64,000 nucleotides of DNA, taken from positions 325,490 to 389,489 of the forward strand of contig NZ_JADPQH010000002.1 of NCBI RefSeq assembly GCF_019173455.1, written 5' to 3'. The translations under genes were made by a program, and so were the position numbers. The DNA comes from Nesterenkonia sp. Act20 (GTDB lineage: Bacteria > Actinomycetota > Actinomycetes > Actinomycetales > Micrococcaceae). Below the pieces are notes generated by a model. The model was not told where the DNA came from. It was given only the letters and a program-made list of their open reading frames with translations, and did not search any database. Shown here piece after piece: positions 53,136 to 62,268 of the stretch (its first letter is position 1; each line of letters begins with the position of its first letter).

Positions 53136-53196
53136 TGGTCTCACCCCTTTCAAGGGTGCCGGACTGGCCTATGGGGGTGGATCTTCCGGGAGTCGC

Positions 53197-54882
53197 TCAG
53201 TGGAAGAAGTGCCGGGTCCCGGTGAGGTACATCGTCAGTCCCGCCTCGCGGGCCGCGGAGATGACTTCCTCGTCGCGCTGCGAGCCTCCGGGCTGCACGA
53301 CTGCCCGCACACCCGCGGTGATCAGGCTCTGCAGGCCGTCGGCGAAGGGGAAGAACGCATCGGAGGCCGCGACGGCGCCGCGTGCCCGGTCCACGCCGTC
53401 GCCCGCCAGCGTATTGGCGCGCTGGACGGCGAGCCGGCAGGAGTCCAGCCGGTTGACCTGTCCCATACCGATGCCCACGGTGGCCTGGTCCCTGGCCAGC
53501 AGAATGGCGTTGGACTTGACCGAGCGGATGGCCCGCCAGGCGAACTGCAGATCGGCCAGCGTCTTCTCATCGGCGGCCTCCCCGGAGACCAGCTTCCAGG
53601 AGGAGGGGGCGTCGCCTTCGGCGTCCACGGCATCGGAGGCCTGCAGCAGCATGCCTCCGGAGATCTGCTTGTACTCGATCCGGTCACGGCTGTGCCCCGC
53701 CGGCAGGCGCAGCACCCGGATGTTCTTCTTGCGGGTCAGGATCTTCAGCGCCTCATCCTCGAAGGCCGGGGCCACGACGACCTCGGTGAAGATCTCCGCC
53801 ACGTTGCTGGCCATCTCTGCGGTGACCGTGCGGTTGGCCGCGATGACCCCGCCGAAGGCGGAGAGCGGGTCGCAGGCGTGGGCGGCGAGGTGGGCCTGAG
53901 CCACGGTCTCCCCGACCGCCGCGCCGCAGGGGTTGGCGTGCTTGATGATCGCCACGGCCGGCTCGGAGAAATCGAAGGCGGTGCGCACGGCGGCGTCGGC
54001 GTCGACATAGTTGTTGTAGCTCATCGCCTTGCCGTGCAGCGTCTCCGCCTGTGCCAGACCGGGCCGGGCGCTCGAGTCGGCGTAGAGCGCCGCCGGCTGG
54101 TGGGAGTTCTCGCCGTAGCGCAGGGTGTCCAGGCGCTGCAGCGCGAGACCGGCGTAGGGCGGGAAGCTCGGCTTCTTCTCGTCGCTGGCCAGCGGAGAGG
54201 CGGGCACCGAGCTGGGGTCGAAGTCGTCGTCGAACTGCTGGGAGGTCCAGCGCGCCACGGCGGTGTCATAGGCCGCGGTGTGCGCGAAGGCCAAAGCCGC
54301 CAGCCGGCGTCGCGCGGTGAGGCTGAAGCCGCCGGTCGAGGCTGCGGCGACGACGTCGTGATAGCGCAGCGGATCCACGACGATCGCCACCGAGGCGTGG
54401 TTCTTGGCGGCCGCGCGGACCATCGACGGGCCGCCGATGTCGATCTGCTCCACGACCTGGTCCTCGGTAGCACCCGAGGCGACGGTCGCGGCGAACGGGT
54501 AGAGATTGACCACCACGAGGTCGAAGGGCTCGATCTCGAGCTCCTCGAGCTGGGCGCGGTGGTCCTCGCGGCGACGGTCGGCCAGAATCCCGGCGTGGAC
54601 CCGCGGGTGCAGGGTCTTGACCCGGCCGTCCAGGCATTCGGCGAAGCCGGTGACCTCGGAGACCTCGGTGACCGGGACCCCGGACGCGGCGATGCGCTTG
54701 GCAGTGGAACCGGTGGAGACGATCTCGACGCCTGCGGCGTTCAGGCCCGCGGCGAGGTCCTCGAGGCCGGTCTTGTCATAGACGGAGATCAGCGCGCGCC
54801 GGATGGGCTGTCGGTCCTCGGAGGTGCTGCCTTGAGCAGGTGCGGTGGTGTTCTGCGCGGCGGAATCACTGACAGTGCTCAT
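53197..54882 (-). CDS. purH: Bifunctional AICAR formyltransferase / IMP cyclohydrolase
   Basis: Last two steps of de novo purine synthesis. IMPCH domain (about 25-210): [36 protein letters not shown]-like segment ([20 protein letters not shown]), [37 protein letters not shown] domain (about 215-561): [46 protein letters not shown] and [11 protein letters not shown] with the C-terminal [11 protein letters not shown]. Length 561 including a polar 25-residue N-terminal extension. It draws on the 10-formyl-THF made by FolD. Confidence 0.98.
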   Translation of the reverse strand: MSTVSDSAAQNTTAPAQGSTSEDRQPIRRALISVYDKTGLEDLAAGLNAAGVEIVSTGSTAKRIAASGVPVTEVSEVTGFAECLDGRVKTLHPRVHAGILADRRREDHRAQLEELEIEPFDLVVVNLYPFAATVASGATEDQVVEQIDIGGPSMVRAAAKNHASVAIVVDPLRYHDVVAAASTGGFSLTARRRLAALAFAHTAAYDTAVARWTSQQFDDDFDPSSVPASPLASDEKKPSFPPYAGLALQRLDTLRYGENSHQPAALYADSSARPGLAQAETLHGKAMSYNNYVDADAAVRTAFDFSEPAVAIIKHANPCGAAVGETVAQAHLAAHACDPLSAFGGVIAANRTVTAEMASNVAEIFTEVVVAPAFEDEALKILTRKKNIRVLRLPAGHSRDRIEYKQISGGMLLQASDAVDAEGDAPSSWKLVSGEAADEKTLADLQFAWRAIRSVKSNAILLARDQATVGIGMGQVNRLDSCRLAVQRANTLAGDGVDRARGAVAASDAFFPFADGLQSLITAGVRAVVQPGGSQRDEEVISAAREAGLTMYLTGTRHFFH

Positions 54883-54941
54883 GCACGCTCCTCTGAAGGG
54901 GGTCGACGCTGAAGGGGCCTGGACCAGTCTACCGACCCCGA

Positions 54942-55622
54942 TCAGGACTCAAACTTATAACCCAGCCCGCGCACGGTGATGAGGAACTCAGGCCGGGAAG
55001 GGTCGGGCTCGATCTTCGCGCGGAGGCGTTTGACGTGCACGTCGAGGGTCTTGGTGTCACCGACGTAGTCGGATCCCCAGACCCGGTCGATGAGCTGGCC
55101 GCGGGTGAGCACCCGACCGGCATTGCGCAGCAGCATCTCGAGGAGCTCGAACTCCTTCAGGGGCAGGCTCAGCGACACACCCTGGACCTCCACGGTGTGG
55201 CGCTCGATGTCCATGCTGACCGGCCCGGCGGTGACCATGGAACCGTCATCGACCTCCGTCTCCACCCGTCGGCGCAGCACGGCGCGGACCCGGGCGAGCA
55301 GCTCCCGCGAGGAGTAGGGCTTGGTGACGTAGTCGTCGGCGCCGAGCTCCAGGCCCACCACCTTGTCGATCTCGGAGTCCTTGGCGGTGAGCATGATGAC
55401 CGGAACATTGGACTTCAGCCGGATCTGCCGGCACACCTCGGTCCCGGACTGGCCGGGAAGCATGAGGTCCAGCAGCACGAGGTCTGCGCCCTCACGTTCG
55501 AAGATGTCGACGGCGTCGATCCCGTCCTCCGCGACGACGACGTCGTAGCCCTCCTTCTCGAGGGTGTAGGACAGCGCCTCGGAGAACGAGGGCTCATCTT
55601 CGACGAGCAGAATTCTGGTCAC
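54942..55622 (-). CDS. regX3: Response regulator RegX3 (OmpR/PhoB family)
   Basis: Phosphate-responsive transcription factor of 226 residues. Receiver: [14 protein letters not shown], phospho-acceptor Asp52 in LLDLMLPG, Thr79 and Lys101 in [10 protein letters not shown]. The C-terminal winged helix (about 130-226) has [20 protein letters not shown] and [13 protein letters not shown]-type recognition region, ending RGLGYKFES. It overlaps the kinase gene by 4 bases. It is the likely binder of the PHO box at 56982. Confidence 0.95.
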   Translation of the reverse strand: MTRILLVEDEPSFSEALSYTLEKEGYDVVVAEDGIDAVDIFEREGADLVLLDLMLPGQSGTEVCRQIRLKSNVPVIMLTAKDSEIDKVVGLELGADDYVTKPYSSRELLARVRAVLRRRVETEVDDGSMVTAGPVSMDIERHTVEVQGVSLSLPLKEFELLEMLLRNAGRVLTRGQLIDRVWGSDYVGDTKTLDVHVKRLRAKIEPDPSRPEFLITVRGLGYKFES

Positions 55623-56920
55623 GCGTTTCCTCCTTCGCCGGCCCGGGTGGGAGCCGGATTCTCTGCACTGTGACGCGATGCAGGACGGGTTGCTGCGGGG
55701 TGTCCGCCTGATTTCTCAGCTGGATCTTCAAGGGGTTCTTCGGCAGCGTCACCCAGCTGGCCCAGGCCGCGGCCCAGGCCTTCGAGGGTGTCGAGGCTCT
55801 CGTCCAGCTCGGGCAGGCGCACGGTGAAGGTGGAGCCCTTTCCCTGCTGGGACCACAGGGCGACTTCGCCGCCGTGGTTGGTGACGACATGTTTGACGAT
55901 GCTCAGGCCCAGGCCGGTGCCACCGGTCTGGCGGGAGCGGGCGGCGTCGACCCGGTAGAAGCGCTCGAAGATCCGCTCCTGGTCCTCCTTGGCGATGCCG
56001 ATCCCCTGATCGGTGACGGTCACCTGAGCGATCCCGTCGCGGCTGGAGAGCCCGATGCCGACCCGGGTGGACTCCGGGGAGTAGCGCACGGCGTTGTCGA
56101 TCAGGTTTCTGAAGGCCATGGCCAGCTGATCGGCGTCCCCGTGCACGCGGTGCGGCAGCGCGCCCCCGATCTTGAGCTCGATGTTCTTGGATTCGGCGGG
56201 CAGCCGGGAGCGGTCCGCGGCGTCGGCGATGACATCTTCGAGATCCACCGGGCGTCCGGCGTGGACCACGTTCTTTCCCTGCACGCGGGAGAGCTCGATG
56301 ATGTCCTGGACCAGCGCGGCCAGCCGCCGGGACTCCTTGTGCAGGCGTTGCGTGAATCGGCGGACGGCGACGTCGTCGTCGGCCGCGTCCTCGATCGTCT
56401 CGGCCAGCAGCGAGATCGCTCCGACCGGGGTCTTCAGCTCATGGGAGACGTTGGCGACGAAGTCATTGCGCACGGCCTCGATGCGGGAGAACTCGGTGCG
56501 GTCATCGGCGAGGACCAGGATGTATTCATCACCCAGCGGAGCCACCCGCAGGTGCACCACCAGCGAGGTCTCCCCCTGCAGCCCGCGCGCCAGCTCATGC
56601 TCCTGATCGATGATCACGCCGTCGCCGCGGACGCGAGCGGTCAGCTTCAGCAGCTGCTGGTGGACCACCGTGTGCCCACGGACCAGGCCGAAGGCATAGG
56701 CGGCCGGGTTCGCGCGCACCACGCCGTCGACCGTGTCCACCACGATATAAGCCAGACCCAGCGAGGCGAGCACCTCGGTGGCGCCGGCGGGCATGGAGGG
56801 TTCATCCACGTCGATGCCCGAGGCACGCTGTTTCTCGCTGACGCGGAAGGCGTACATGCCGACCACGCCGAGGGCCAGGCCGACGACGCCGGCGAGTGCG
56901 GCGATGAGCAGGGGATCCAC
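55619..56920 (-). CDS. senX3: Sensor histidine kinase SenX3
   Basis: Membrane histidine kinase of 433 residues sensing phosphate status through PhoU/Pst. One clear N-terminal helix (LLIAALAGVVGLALGVVGMYAF) is followed by a PAS-like domain (about 45-140), HisKA with the phospho-acceptor His160 in FVANVSHELKTPVGAISLLA, and the HATPase domain: FRNLIDNAVRYSPEST, VTDQGIGIAKEDQERIFERF, GTGLGLSIVKHVV. A polar, Glu/Pro-rich tail of about 45 residues is extra. It is divergent from phoU. Confidence 0.95.
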   Translation of the reverse strand: MDPLLIAALAGVVGLALGVVGMYAFRVSEKQRASGIDVDEPSMPAGATEVLASLGLAYIVVDTVDGVVRANPAAYAFGLVRGHTVVHQQLLKLTARVRGDGVIIDQEHELARGLQGETSLVVHLRVAPLGDEYILVLADDRTEFSRIEAVRNDFVANVSHELKTPVGAISLLAETIEDAADDDVAVRRFTQRLHKESRRLAALVQDIIELSRVQGKNVVHAGRPVDLEDVIADAADRSRLPAESKNIELKIGGALPHRVHGDADQLAMAFRNLIDNAVRYSPESTRVGIGLSSRDGIAQVTVTDQGIGIAKEDQERIFERFYRVDAARSRQTGGTGLGLSIVKHVVTNHGGEVALWSQQGKGSTFTVRLPELDESLDTLEGLGRGLGQLGDAAEEPLEDPAEKSGGHPAATRPASRHSAENPAPTRAGEGGNA

Positions 56921-56981
56921 GCCCTACAGCTTAGGCCCGCCCCACCGCGCATCCCGCCATTTGCCGGAACCGGCCCTCAGG

Positions 56982-57003
56982 GTTCAACCAGCGTTCACCT
57001 TCG
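56982..57003. promoter_or_regulatory. PHO box between senX3 and phoU
   Basis: Two adjacent 11-base direct repeats, GTTCAACCAGC and GTTCACCTTCG, match the actinobacterial PHO-box pattern (GTTCACC repeated every 11 bases). A third GTTCAC follows at 57012. The position, 87 bases before phoU and 61 before senX3, fits control of either or both divergent promoters by phosphorylated RegX3. Confidence 0.8.
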
Positions 57004-57089
57004 CGTCGACTGTTCACTTTGGTCGCGTCATCTGTCCCAGCGAGGATTCAATGTCGGGATACTCCACGGCGCGAAAGGAATGCAAACAC

Positions 57090-57743
57090 GTGCGAAAGCT
57101 CTTTCAGGCGGACCTCATCAACCTTGGTGAGCAGCTGATTCAGATCACCACCCTGGTCCATGCGGCAATGGAGAAGGCGTACACCGCCTTCGACACCACC
57201 GATCTGCAGCTGGCAGAGGAAGTCATCGCCGACGACGCGCAGATCGACCGGCTCCAGGTGGAGCTCGACGAGAAGGCCATCGAGCTGCTGGCGCTGCAGG
57301 GGCCCGTGGCCTCTGACCTGCGGATGATCGTCGGCGCCCTGCGCATGAGCACCTCGCTTGAGCGGATGGGCGATCTTGCGCGGCACATCGCTCAGCTGGC
57401 GCGCATGCGCTACCCGGACCGGGTCGCCCCGGATGCGCTGCACCCCGTCTTCGACAAGATGGCGAAGCTCTCCACGGAGATCTCCTCCCGGCTGATCACG
57501 CTGCTGGAGACCCGCGAACTGCACCTGGTGGCGGAGATCCATGCGCTCAACGAGCAGCTCAACGATCTGCATGCCTCGGTGTTCACCATCGTCGCCGCCG
57601 AGGACTGGCAACAGAGCGCGGCGACCAGCGTGGACTCCTCCCTGGTCAGCCGCTTCTTCGAGCGCTACGGCGATCACGGGGTCTCCGTGGCGAACAAGGT
57701 CGACTACCTGGTGACCGGCGCCTGGGATTCGCGCGAGCACTGA
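57090..57743 (+). CDS. phoU: Phosphate signalling complex protein PhoU
   Basis: Negative modulator linking the Pst transporter to SenX3; cytoplasmic, two three-helix bundles, 217 residues. Start GTG 57090 with AAAGGA upstream (VRKLFQADLINLGEQLIQIT). The metal-binding helices carry the ExxxD-type patterns, for example LQGPVASDLRMIVGALRMST followed by LERMGDLARHIAQLARMR in repeat one and SVFTIVAAEDWQQ / RFFERYGDHGVSVANKVDYL in repeat two. No pst genes are adjacent. Confidence 0.95.
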   Translation: MRKLFQADLINLGEQLIQITTLVHAAMEKAYTAFDTTDLQLAEEVIADDAQIDRLQVELDEKAIELLALQGPVASDLRMIVGALRMSTSLERMGDLARHIAQLARMRYPDRVAPDALHPVFDKMAKLSTEISSRLITLLETRELHLVAEIHALNEQLNDLHASVFTIVAAEDWQQSAATSVDSSLVSRFFERYGDHGVSVANKVDYLVTGAWDSREH

Positions 57744-57773
57744 CCCTCTCGGTCCACGCGCACCCCTCCTCCT

Positions 57774-57847
57774 CATCTATTGGGCAGAAAATGTCGCTCT
57801 GGGCACTGTCCACCGCGCCTATTCCGACGATTCTCGCCCAATAGATG
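57774..57847. repeat. 74-bp palindromic hairpin element (unrelated in sequence to the 29399/41359 pair)
   Basis: CATCTATTGGGC (57774-57785) and its exact complement (57836-57847) bound a 74-bp element; pairing continues inward with bulges (GAAAAT-GTCG against the complement of CGACGATTCTC). It lies 30 bases after the phoU stop and 28 bases before the bidirectional terminator. Confidence 0.8.
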
Positions 57848-57875
57848 CACGAGGCGCCCGCCCGCGGGATGCAAG

Positions 57876-57913
57876 AAGCCCCCTCAGCCGTCATGTGATG
57901 GCTGAGGGGGCTT
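57876..57913. terminator. Bidirectional intrinsic terminator between phoU and gpmA
   Basis: AAGCCCCCTCAGCC (57876-57889) and GGCTGAGGGGGCTT (57900-57913) pair perfectly over 14 bp around a 10-base loop. On the minus strand it sits 13 bases after the gpmA stop and ends in TTCTTG; the plus side has a short TT. Confidence 0.85.
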
Positions 57914-57926
57914 CGTGGTGTGAAAG

Positions 57927-58673
57927 CTACTTCTTGCCCTGGTTCGCGACCGCGTGGATCGCGTCCTTGGCGGCCTCCGGGTCCAGGTAGGTGCCGCCCG
58001 GGTTCAGCGGCTTCAGATCCTCATCCAACTGGTAGTGCAGCGGGATGCCGGTGGGGATGTTCAGTCCGGCGATGTCCTCGTCGGAGATGCCGTCGAGGTA
58101 CTTCACCATGGCACGCAGCGAGTTGCCGTGCGCTGCCAGCAGCACCGTCTTGTTCTCGCGGAGGTCCGGAACCACCGAGGACTCCCAATAGGGCAGCATC
58201 CGGTCCACGACGTCCTTGAGGCATTCGGTGCGCGGCGCGGCGTCGCCCAGATCGGCGTAGCGCGGATCCCCCACCTGGGAGAACTCGTCATCGGCAGCGA
58301 TCTCCGGCGGCGGAGTGTCATAGGAGCGGCGCCAGGTCATGAACTGATCCTCGCCGTACTGCTCCAGCGTCTCGGCCTTGTTCTTGCCCTGCAGCGCGCC
58401 GTAGTGGCGCTCGTTCAGACGCCAGTCCCGCTTGACCGGGATCCAGAGCCGATCGGCGGCCTCCAGCGCGAGGTGTGAGGTGGTGATCGCGCGCTGCAGC
58501 AGCGAGGTGTGCACCACGTCCGGGAGCAGCTTGTGCTCCGCGAGCAGCTCACCGCCGCGCGCGGCCTCTTCACGTCCGAGGTCGGTCAGCTGGACATCCA
58601 CCCATCCGGTGAAGAGGTTCTTCTCGTTCCAGTCGCTCTGCCCGTGGCGGAGCAGGATCAGGTCATAGGCCAT
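57927..58673 (-). CDS. gpmA: 2,3-bisphosphoglycerate-dependent phosphoglycerate mutase
   Basis: Interconverts 3- and 2-phosphoglycerate, the step before enolase; 248 residues, normal length. The phospho-His motif is [20 protein letters not shown] (6-25), with [23 protein letters not shown] and the second His in [19 protein letters not shown]. In mycobacteria gpm1 also lies next to senX3-regX3; the association is kept here across a convergent terminator. Confidence 0.97.
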   Translation of the reverse strand: MAYDLILLRHGQSDWNEKNLFTGWVDVQLTDLGREEAARGGELLAEHKLLPDVVHTSLLQRAITTSHLALEAADRLWIPVKRDWRLNERHYGALQGKNKAETLEQYGEDQFMTWRRSYDTPPPEIAADDEFSQVGDPRYADLGDAAPRTECLKDVVDRMLPYWESSVVPDLRENKTVLLAAHGNSLRAMVKYLDGISDEDIAGLNIPTGIPLHYQLDEDLKPLNPGGTYLDPEAAKDAIHAVANQGKK

Positions 58674-58747
58674 AGGAGTATGTCTCCCTTTCGAAGTCGG
58701 GGTGGCGATGGTCGGGGGCGGCCCGCGCGGAGCGCTCGAGCCTCAGC

Positions 58748-59056
58748 TCACTCGGAGACGGCGGGGTTGACGTCGGTCAGGTAGACCATCGCCATGCACG
58801 CGGCGGCCACCGGGAAGATCAGCCCGAAGGGGGTGCTGCCGAGGGCGCCGAGCAGTGCCAGGACGACGGCGCCGCCCGTCATCCCCAGCCAGAAGCCTTT
58901 GGTGCGCTTGAACGCGATGTCGAAGCGCTGCGCGTTCTTGGGCACACATTTGATGAACGCAACCACGGCCACGATCAGGCATGCGAAGGCGAACGCGAAC
59001 TGGATCCAGAACTCGGCGCGGAGGACGAACAGCCAGATGCTGGAGAAGGTATCCAT
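58748..59056 (-). CDS. DUF2516 family membrane protein
   Basis: A 102-residue protein with three or four hydrophobic helices (FWIQFAFAFACLIVAVVAFI, WLGMTGGAVVLALLGAL, FGLIFPVAAACMAMVYLTDV). The sequence matches the actinobacterial DUF2516 pattern, including FIKCVPKNAQRFDIAFKRTKGFW and YLTDVNPAV. It starts 9 bases after the PLP-enzyme stop and is in the same direction as gpmA. Function unknown. Confidence 0.85.
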   Translation of the reverse strand: MDTFSSIWLFVLRAEFWIQFAFAFACLIVAVVAFIKCVPKNAQRFDIAFKRTKGFWLGMTGGAVVLALLGALGSTPFGLIFPVAAACMAMVYLTDVNPAVSE

Positions 59057-59065
59057 GCCTCGATG

Positions 59066-60394
59066 CTATCGGATGGGGTCCGCATCTGACGGGTCTGCGA
59101 CCGCGGCAGTCCGCAGCGCGTTGAGCAGGTCGGCGAAAAGATCTTCGACGTCTTCGATGCCCACCGAGAGCCGGATGAGTCCATCGGGCACCGAGGCAGG
59201 TTCCCCAGGATGACGACGACGACGCTCCGCGAGCGACTCCACGCCGCCAAGACTCGTGGCGGGGGTCCAGAGCTCGAGGGCGCTGAGCACGGCGTCGGCG
59301 ACCTCGGCCTCGGTCCGGGCCCCTGCGCTGCCGGGCTGCCCAGAAGAGCCAGAAGTGCCCGCGGCACCGGGCTGATCGGCCTCAACCTCGATCGTCAGAA
59401 TGGCGCCGAATCCTCCGAGCTGCGCCGCGGCACGCTCATGCTGCGGGTGGGCGGCAAGACCCGGGTAGTTGACCTTGCGCAGCGGAAGCCCGGCCTCGCG
59501 GCTGAGCTCGTCCAGGCGTCGAGCCAGCACCCCCGCGTTGGATTCGGAGGCGTCGAGGCGCACCGCGAGGGTGCGCACGCCGCGCAGCGCCAGGTAGACC
59601 TCCATCGGTCCGGGGATGGCTCCGTGCAGGGTGCGGTGCGTGTGCAGCCGCTGGTGAATCTCTGGGTCCCCGGTGATCGCGGCCCCCATGATGAGGTCGG
59701 AGTGTCCGGAGAGGAACTTGGTCACCGAGTGCACCACCACGTCGGCGCCGTGCTTGAGCGGGCGCTGGCGCAGCGGAGTGGCGAACGTGTTGTCCACGGC
59801 GGTGAGCACCCCGCGCTTCCTGGCGGCGGCGAGCAGCGCCGGGAGGTCGGCGACCTCAAGCATCGGGTTGGTCGGGGATTCGATCCAGAGCATCACCTGC
59901 GCGTCCTGAGCGCTGGCCAGCGTGGAGACGTCATGCAGAGTGGTGGTGACCTGTTCGGTATCGGCGATGTCCACCCGGTGCAGGGTGAGCAGCCCCTGGT
60001 CTGCCATCTGCTGGGCGAGCGCGGAGAAGCCCATGTAGCTGTGCCGCGGCATCACCAGGTGACTGCCGGGGGCGAGCAGATGCACGACCGCAGAGATGGC
60101 GGCCATCCCCGAGGAGAACAGCAGCCCCGGCAGCACCTGGGCGGGGTGTTCCTCCGCGGTGGTGACGAAGCCCTGCGCGCGGTAGCTGGACCGGGTTCCG
60201 GCTTCGAGCTGCGCGAGGAGCTCCTCCAGCGGCTCCCAGGAGGGCATGCCCTCCCGGGCATAGTCCATCGCCGCGGGCACGCCTGGCCGGTAGGAGTACG
60301 TGGAGGTGAAGTCCACGGGCATGTTGACAGGCTGGTTGGGGGCGTGGGCGCCACGGCCCGCGCTGACCACGAAGGTGCGTTCGCGCTGGTTCAC
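59066..60394 (-). CDS. Cystathionine gamma-synthase/lyase-family PLP enzyme
   Basis: Trans-sulfuration-type PLP enzyme of 442 residues. Family signatures: FSSGMAAISAVVHLLAPGSH, MLWIESPTNPMLEVADLPAL, AVDNTFATPLRQRPLKHGAD, and the Schiff-base lysine in VVHSVTKFLSGHSDLIMGA. The C-terminal domain carries a Gly/Ser/Ala-rich insertion of about 25 residues (PGAAGTSGSSGQPGSAGART) and TSLGGVESLAERRRRHPGEP, then RLSVGIEDVEDLFADL. Synthase versus lyase cannot be decided by eye. The length is about 50 residues above the norm because of the insertion and C-terminal tail. Confidence 0.9.
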   Translation of the reverse strand: MNQRERTFVVSAGRGAHAPNQPVNMPVDFTSTYSYRPGVPAAMDYAREGMPSWEPLEELLAQLEAGTRSSYRAQGFVTTAEEHPAQVLPGLLFSSGMAAISAVVHLLAPGSHLVMPRHSYMGFSALAQQMADQGLLTLHRVDIADTEQVTTTLHDVSTLASAQDAQVMLWIESPTNPMLEVADLPALLAAARKRGVLTAVDNTFATPLRQRPLKHGADVVVHSVTKFLSGHSDLIMGAAITGDPEIHQRLHTHRTLHGAIPGPMEVYLALRGVRTLAVRLDASESNAGVLARRLDELSREAGLPLRKVNYPGLAAHPQHERAAAQLGGFGAILTIEVEADQPGAAGTSGSSGQPGSAGARTEAEVADAVLSALELWTPATSLGGVESLAERRRRHPGEPASVPDGLIRLSVGIEDVEDLFADLLNALRTAAVADPSDADPIR

Positions 60395-60463
60395 ACGGCT
60401 ACGCTACCCCAGCGCAGTTCTCCGCCACGGTGTTCTGCGCGGTCGGGTGTCTGTGCCGCTAGG

Positions 60464-60469
60464 TAGGCT
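60464..60469 (+). promoter_or_regulatory. Candidate -10 hexamer (TAGGCT) for the tmk operon
   Basis: TAGGCT ends 6 bases before the GTG at 60476, so a leaderless or nearly leaderless transcript is expected. The intervening GGGAGG could instead serve as a Shine-Dalgarno only if transcription began further upstream. Confidence 0.5.
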
Positions 60470-60475
60470 GGGAGG

Positions 60476-61114
60476 GTGAACCAGATCAGACGCGGTGGAT
60501 TCATCGCCTTCGAAGGCGGCGACGGCGCCGGAAAGACCACCCAGCTCGCTCTCCTGGAGTCCTGGTTCCACGAACGCTCCCTCCCCTATGAGCGGACCCG
60601 CGAACCCGGAGGCACTCCCATCGGGGAGCGCATCCGTTCACTGGTGCTCGAACACGGCCAGGGCGAGGTGGATCCCCGCACGGAAGCACTGCTCTTCGCC
60701 GCCTCCCGGGCGGCTCATGTGGTCCAGCGCATCGAGCCCGCCCTCGAGGCTGGCCGATTCGTGCTGTGTGACCGCTATGTGGACTCCTCCGTGGCGTATC
60801 AGGGTGTGGGACGCCAGCTCGGCACAGAGGCGGTGGCTGAGGTGAACGCCTTCGCGACTGGAGGCCTGCAGCCCGATCTGACCGTGGTGCTGGACATCGA
60901 GCCTGCCGCGGCCCGCGCGCGGCGTGAGGGCAGAGACGGGGATTCGGATCGCATCGAATCTGCTGAGGACGAGTTCCACGAGCGTCTGCGCGCCGCATTC
61001 CTTGCCCGCGCTGAGGCGGACCCGCAGAGGTATCTGGTGCTGCAGGCAGCAGACTCTCCGGAGAGTCTGCAGACCCGGATCCGCGACCGAGTCGAGGAGC
61101 TGCTCAGCCCATGA
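60476..61114 (+). CDS. tmk: Thymidylate kinase (dTMP kinase)
   Basis: Phosphorylates dTMP to dTDP; 212 residues. P-loop FEGGDGAGKTTQ (about 13-24), the DR(Y/E) motif TREPGGTPIGERIRSLVLE, LCDRYVDSSVAYQGVGR and the lid ARRREGRDGDSDRIE region. GTG start at 60476. The 3' end overlaps holB by 4 bases, a pairing conserved in many bacteria. Confidence 0.97.
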   Translation: MNQIRRGGFIAFEGGDGAGKTTQLALLESWFHERSLPYERTREPGGTPIGERIRSLVLEHGQGEVDPRTEALLFAASRAAHVVQRIEPALEAGRFVLCDRYVDSSVAYQGVGRQLGTEAVAEVNAFATGGLQPDLTVVLDIEPAAARARREGRDGDSDRIESAEDEFHERLRAAFLARAEADPQRYLVLQAADSPESLQTRIRDRVEELLSP

Positions 61115-62268
61115 GTGTCTACACCGAACTGGTCGGGCAGGACGCCGTCGTCGAACAGCTCCGCCAGGCTGCCGGCTCCGGAACCCCCTCCCATGCCTGG
61201 CTGTTCACCGGCCCTCCCGGATCCGGGAGGTCCAACGCCGCGCGCGCCTTCGCCGCGGCGCTGAACTGTGACCAGGAAGAGCCCGCCGCCCGGGGCTGTG
61301 GAGAGTGCCGGTCCTGTCGCCTCGTCGCCGCGCAGAGTCACCCGTCCGTGAAGCTGGTCTCCACCGAGAACGTCACCTACAAGATCGAAGATGTCCGCCA
61401 GCTCGTCACCACCGCACAGGAGAAGCCCCAAGGGGCGAGATGGCGGGTGATCGTGGTGGAGGATGCCGATCGCATGACCGAGCGCGCCACGAATGTGCTG
61501 CTCAAGGCCATCGAGGAGCCTCCCCCGCACACCGTCTGGGTGCTCTGCGCCCCGAGCCCTGCCGATGTGCTGGTGACCATCCGCTCGCGCTGCCGGCTGG
61601 TGAGCCTGCGCATCCCGCCCACCGAGGCTGTGGCGCAGCTGCTGACGACCCGCGACGGCCTGAACGAGCAGCAGGCGCAGTTCGCCGCTCGCGTCTCGCA
61701 GAACCACATCGGTGTGGCGCGCCGCCTTGCCCGAGATCCCGAGGCGCGCAGCCGACGCGAGCAGGTCGCCACGCTGCCGCTGCGGCTGACCTCCTCCTCC
61801 GCCGCGATCAAGGCCGCCGGAAGCCTGGTGGAGATGACCCAGGCCGACGCAGCGAGCACCGCGGAGGCCCGACTCAGCGCGGAGCAGGCCTCGCTGCGCC
61901 GATCACTGGGGTTGGAGCCGGAGGAGAAGATCCCGCCCAAGCTGCGCAGCCAGTTCAAGAAGCTCGAGGAGGAGAACACGCGGCGGGCCAAGCGCGCCGT
62001 CGCCGACTCTCTGGACCGCGCGCTGATCGACCTGACCGCTGTCTTCCGCGACGTGCTGAGTCTGAAGCTGGGCACGGGCGCGGAGCTGATCAATGAGCAT
62101 CTTCGCGAGGAGCTGACCCGCTACGCGGAGTCTCTCAGTGCGGAGCGGACGCTCGCGGGACTGGATGCGATCAACGCGGCCAGAACCCGCATCACGCAGA
62201 ATGTTCCACCACTTCTGGCCATGGAGGCCCTCATGATGCAGTTCCTTCCCGGGAGGCCCCGTGCCTGA
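61111..62268 (+). CDS. holB: DNA polymerase III subunit delta'
   Basis: Clamp-loader subunit of the replicative polymerase; 385 residues. AAA+ domain with a degenerate P-loop GPPGSGRS (the lysine is replaced by Arg, as expected for a non-hydrolysing delta'), a zinc module CGECRSC preceded by Cys, WRVIVVEDADRMTERATNVLLKAIEEPP and the SRC sensor-1 region TIRSRCRLVSL. The C-terminal collar helices run from about 220. It lies between tmk and the hydrolase gene, with overlaps on both sides. Confidence 0.95.
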   Translation: MSVYTELVGQDAVVEQLRQAAGSGTPSHAWLFTGPPGSGRSNAARAFAAALNCDQEEPAARGCGECRSCRLVAAQSHPSVKLVSTENVTYKIEDVRQLVTTAQEKPQGARWRVIVVEDADRMTERATNVLLKAIEEPPPHTVWVLCAPSPADVLVTIRSRCRLVSLRIPPTEAVAQLLTTRDGLNEQQAQFAARVSQNHIGVARRLARDPEARSRREQVATLPLRLTSSSAAIKAAGSLVEMTQADAASTAEARLSAEQASLRRSLGLEPEEKIPPKLRSQFKKLEEENTRRAKRAVADSLDRALIDLTAVFRDVLSLKLGTGAELINEHLREELTRYAESLSAERTLAGLDAINAARTRITQNVPPLLAMEALMMQFLPGRPRA

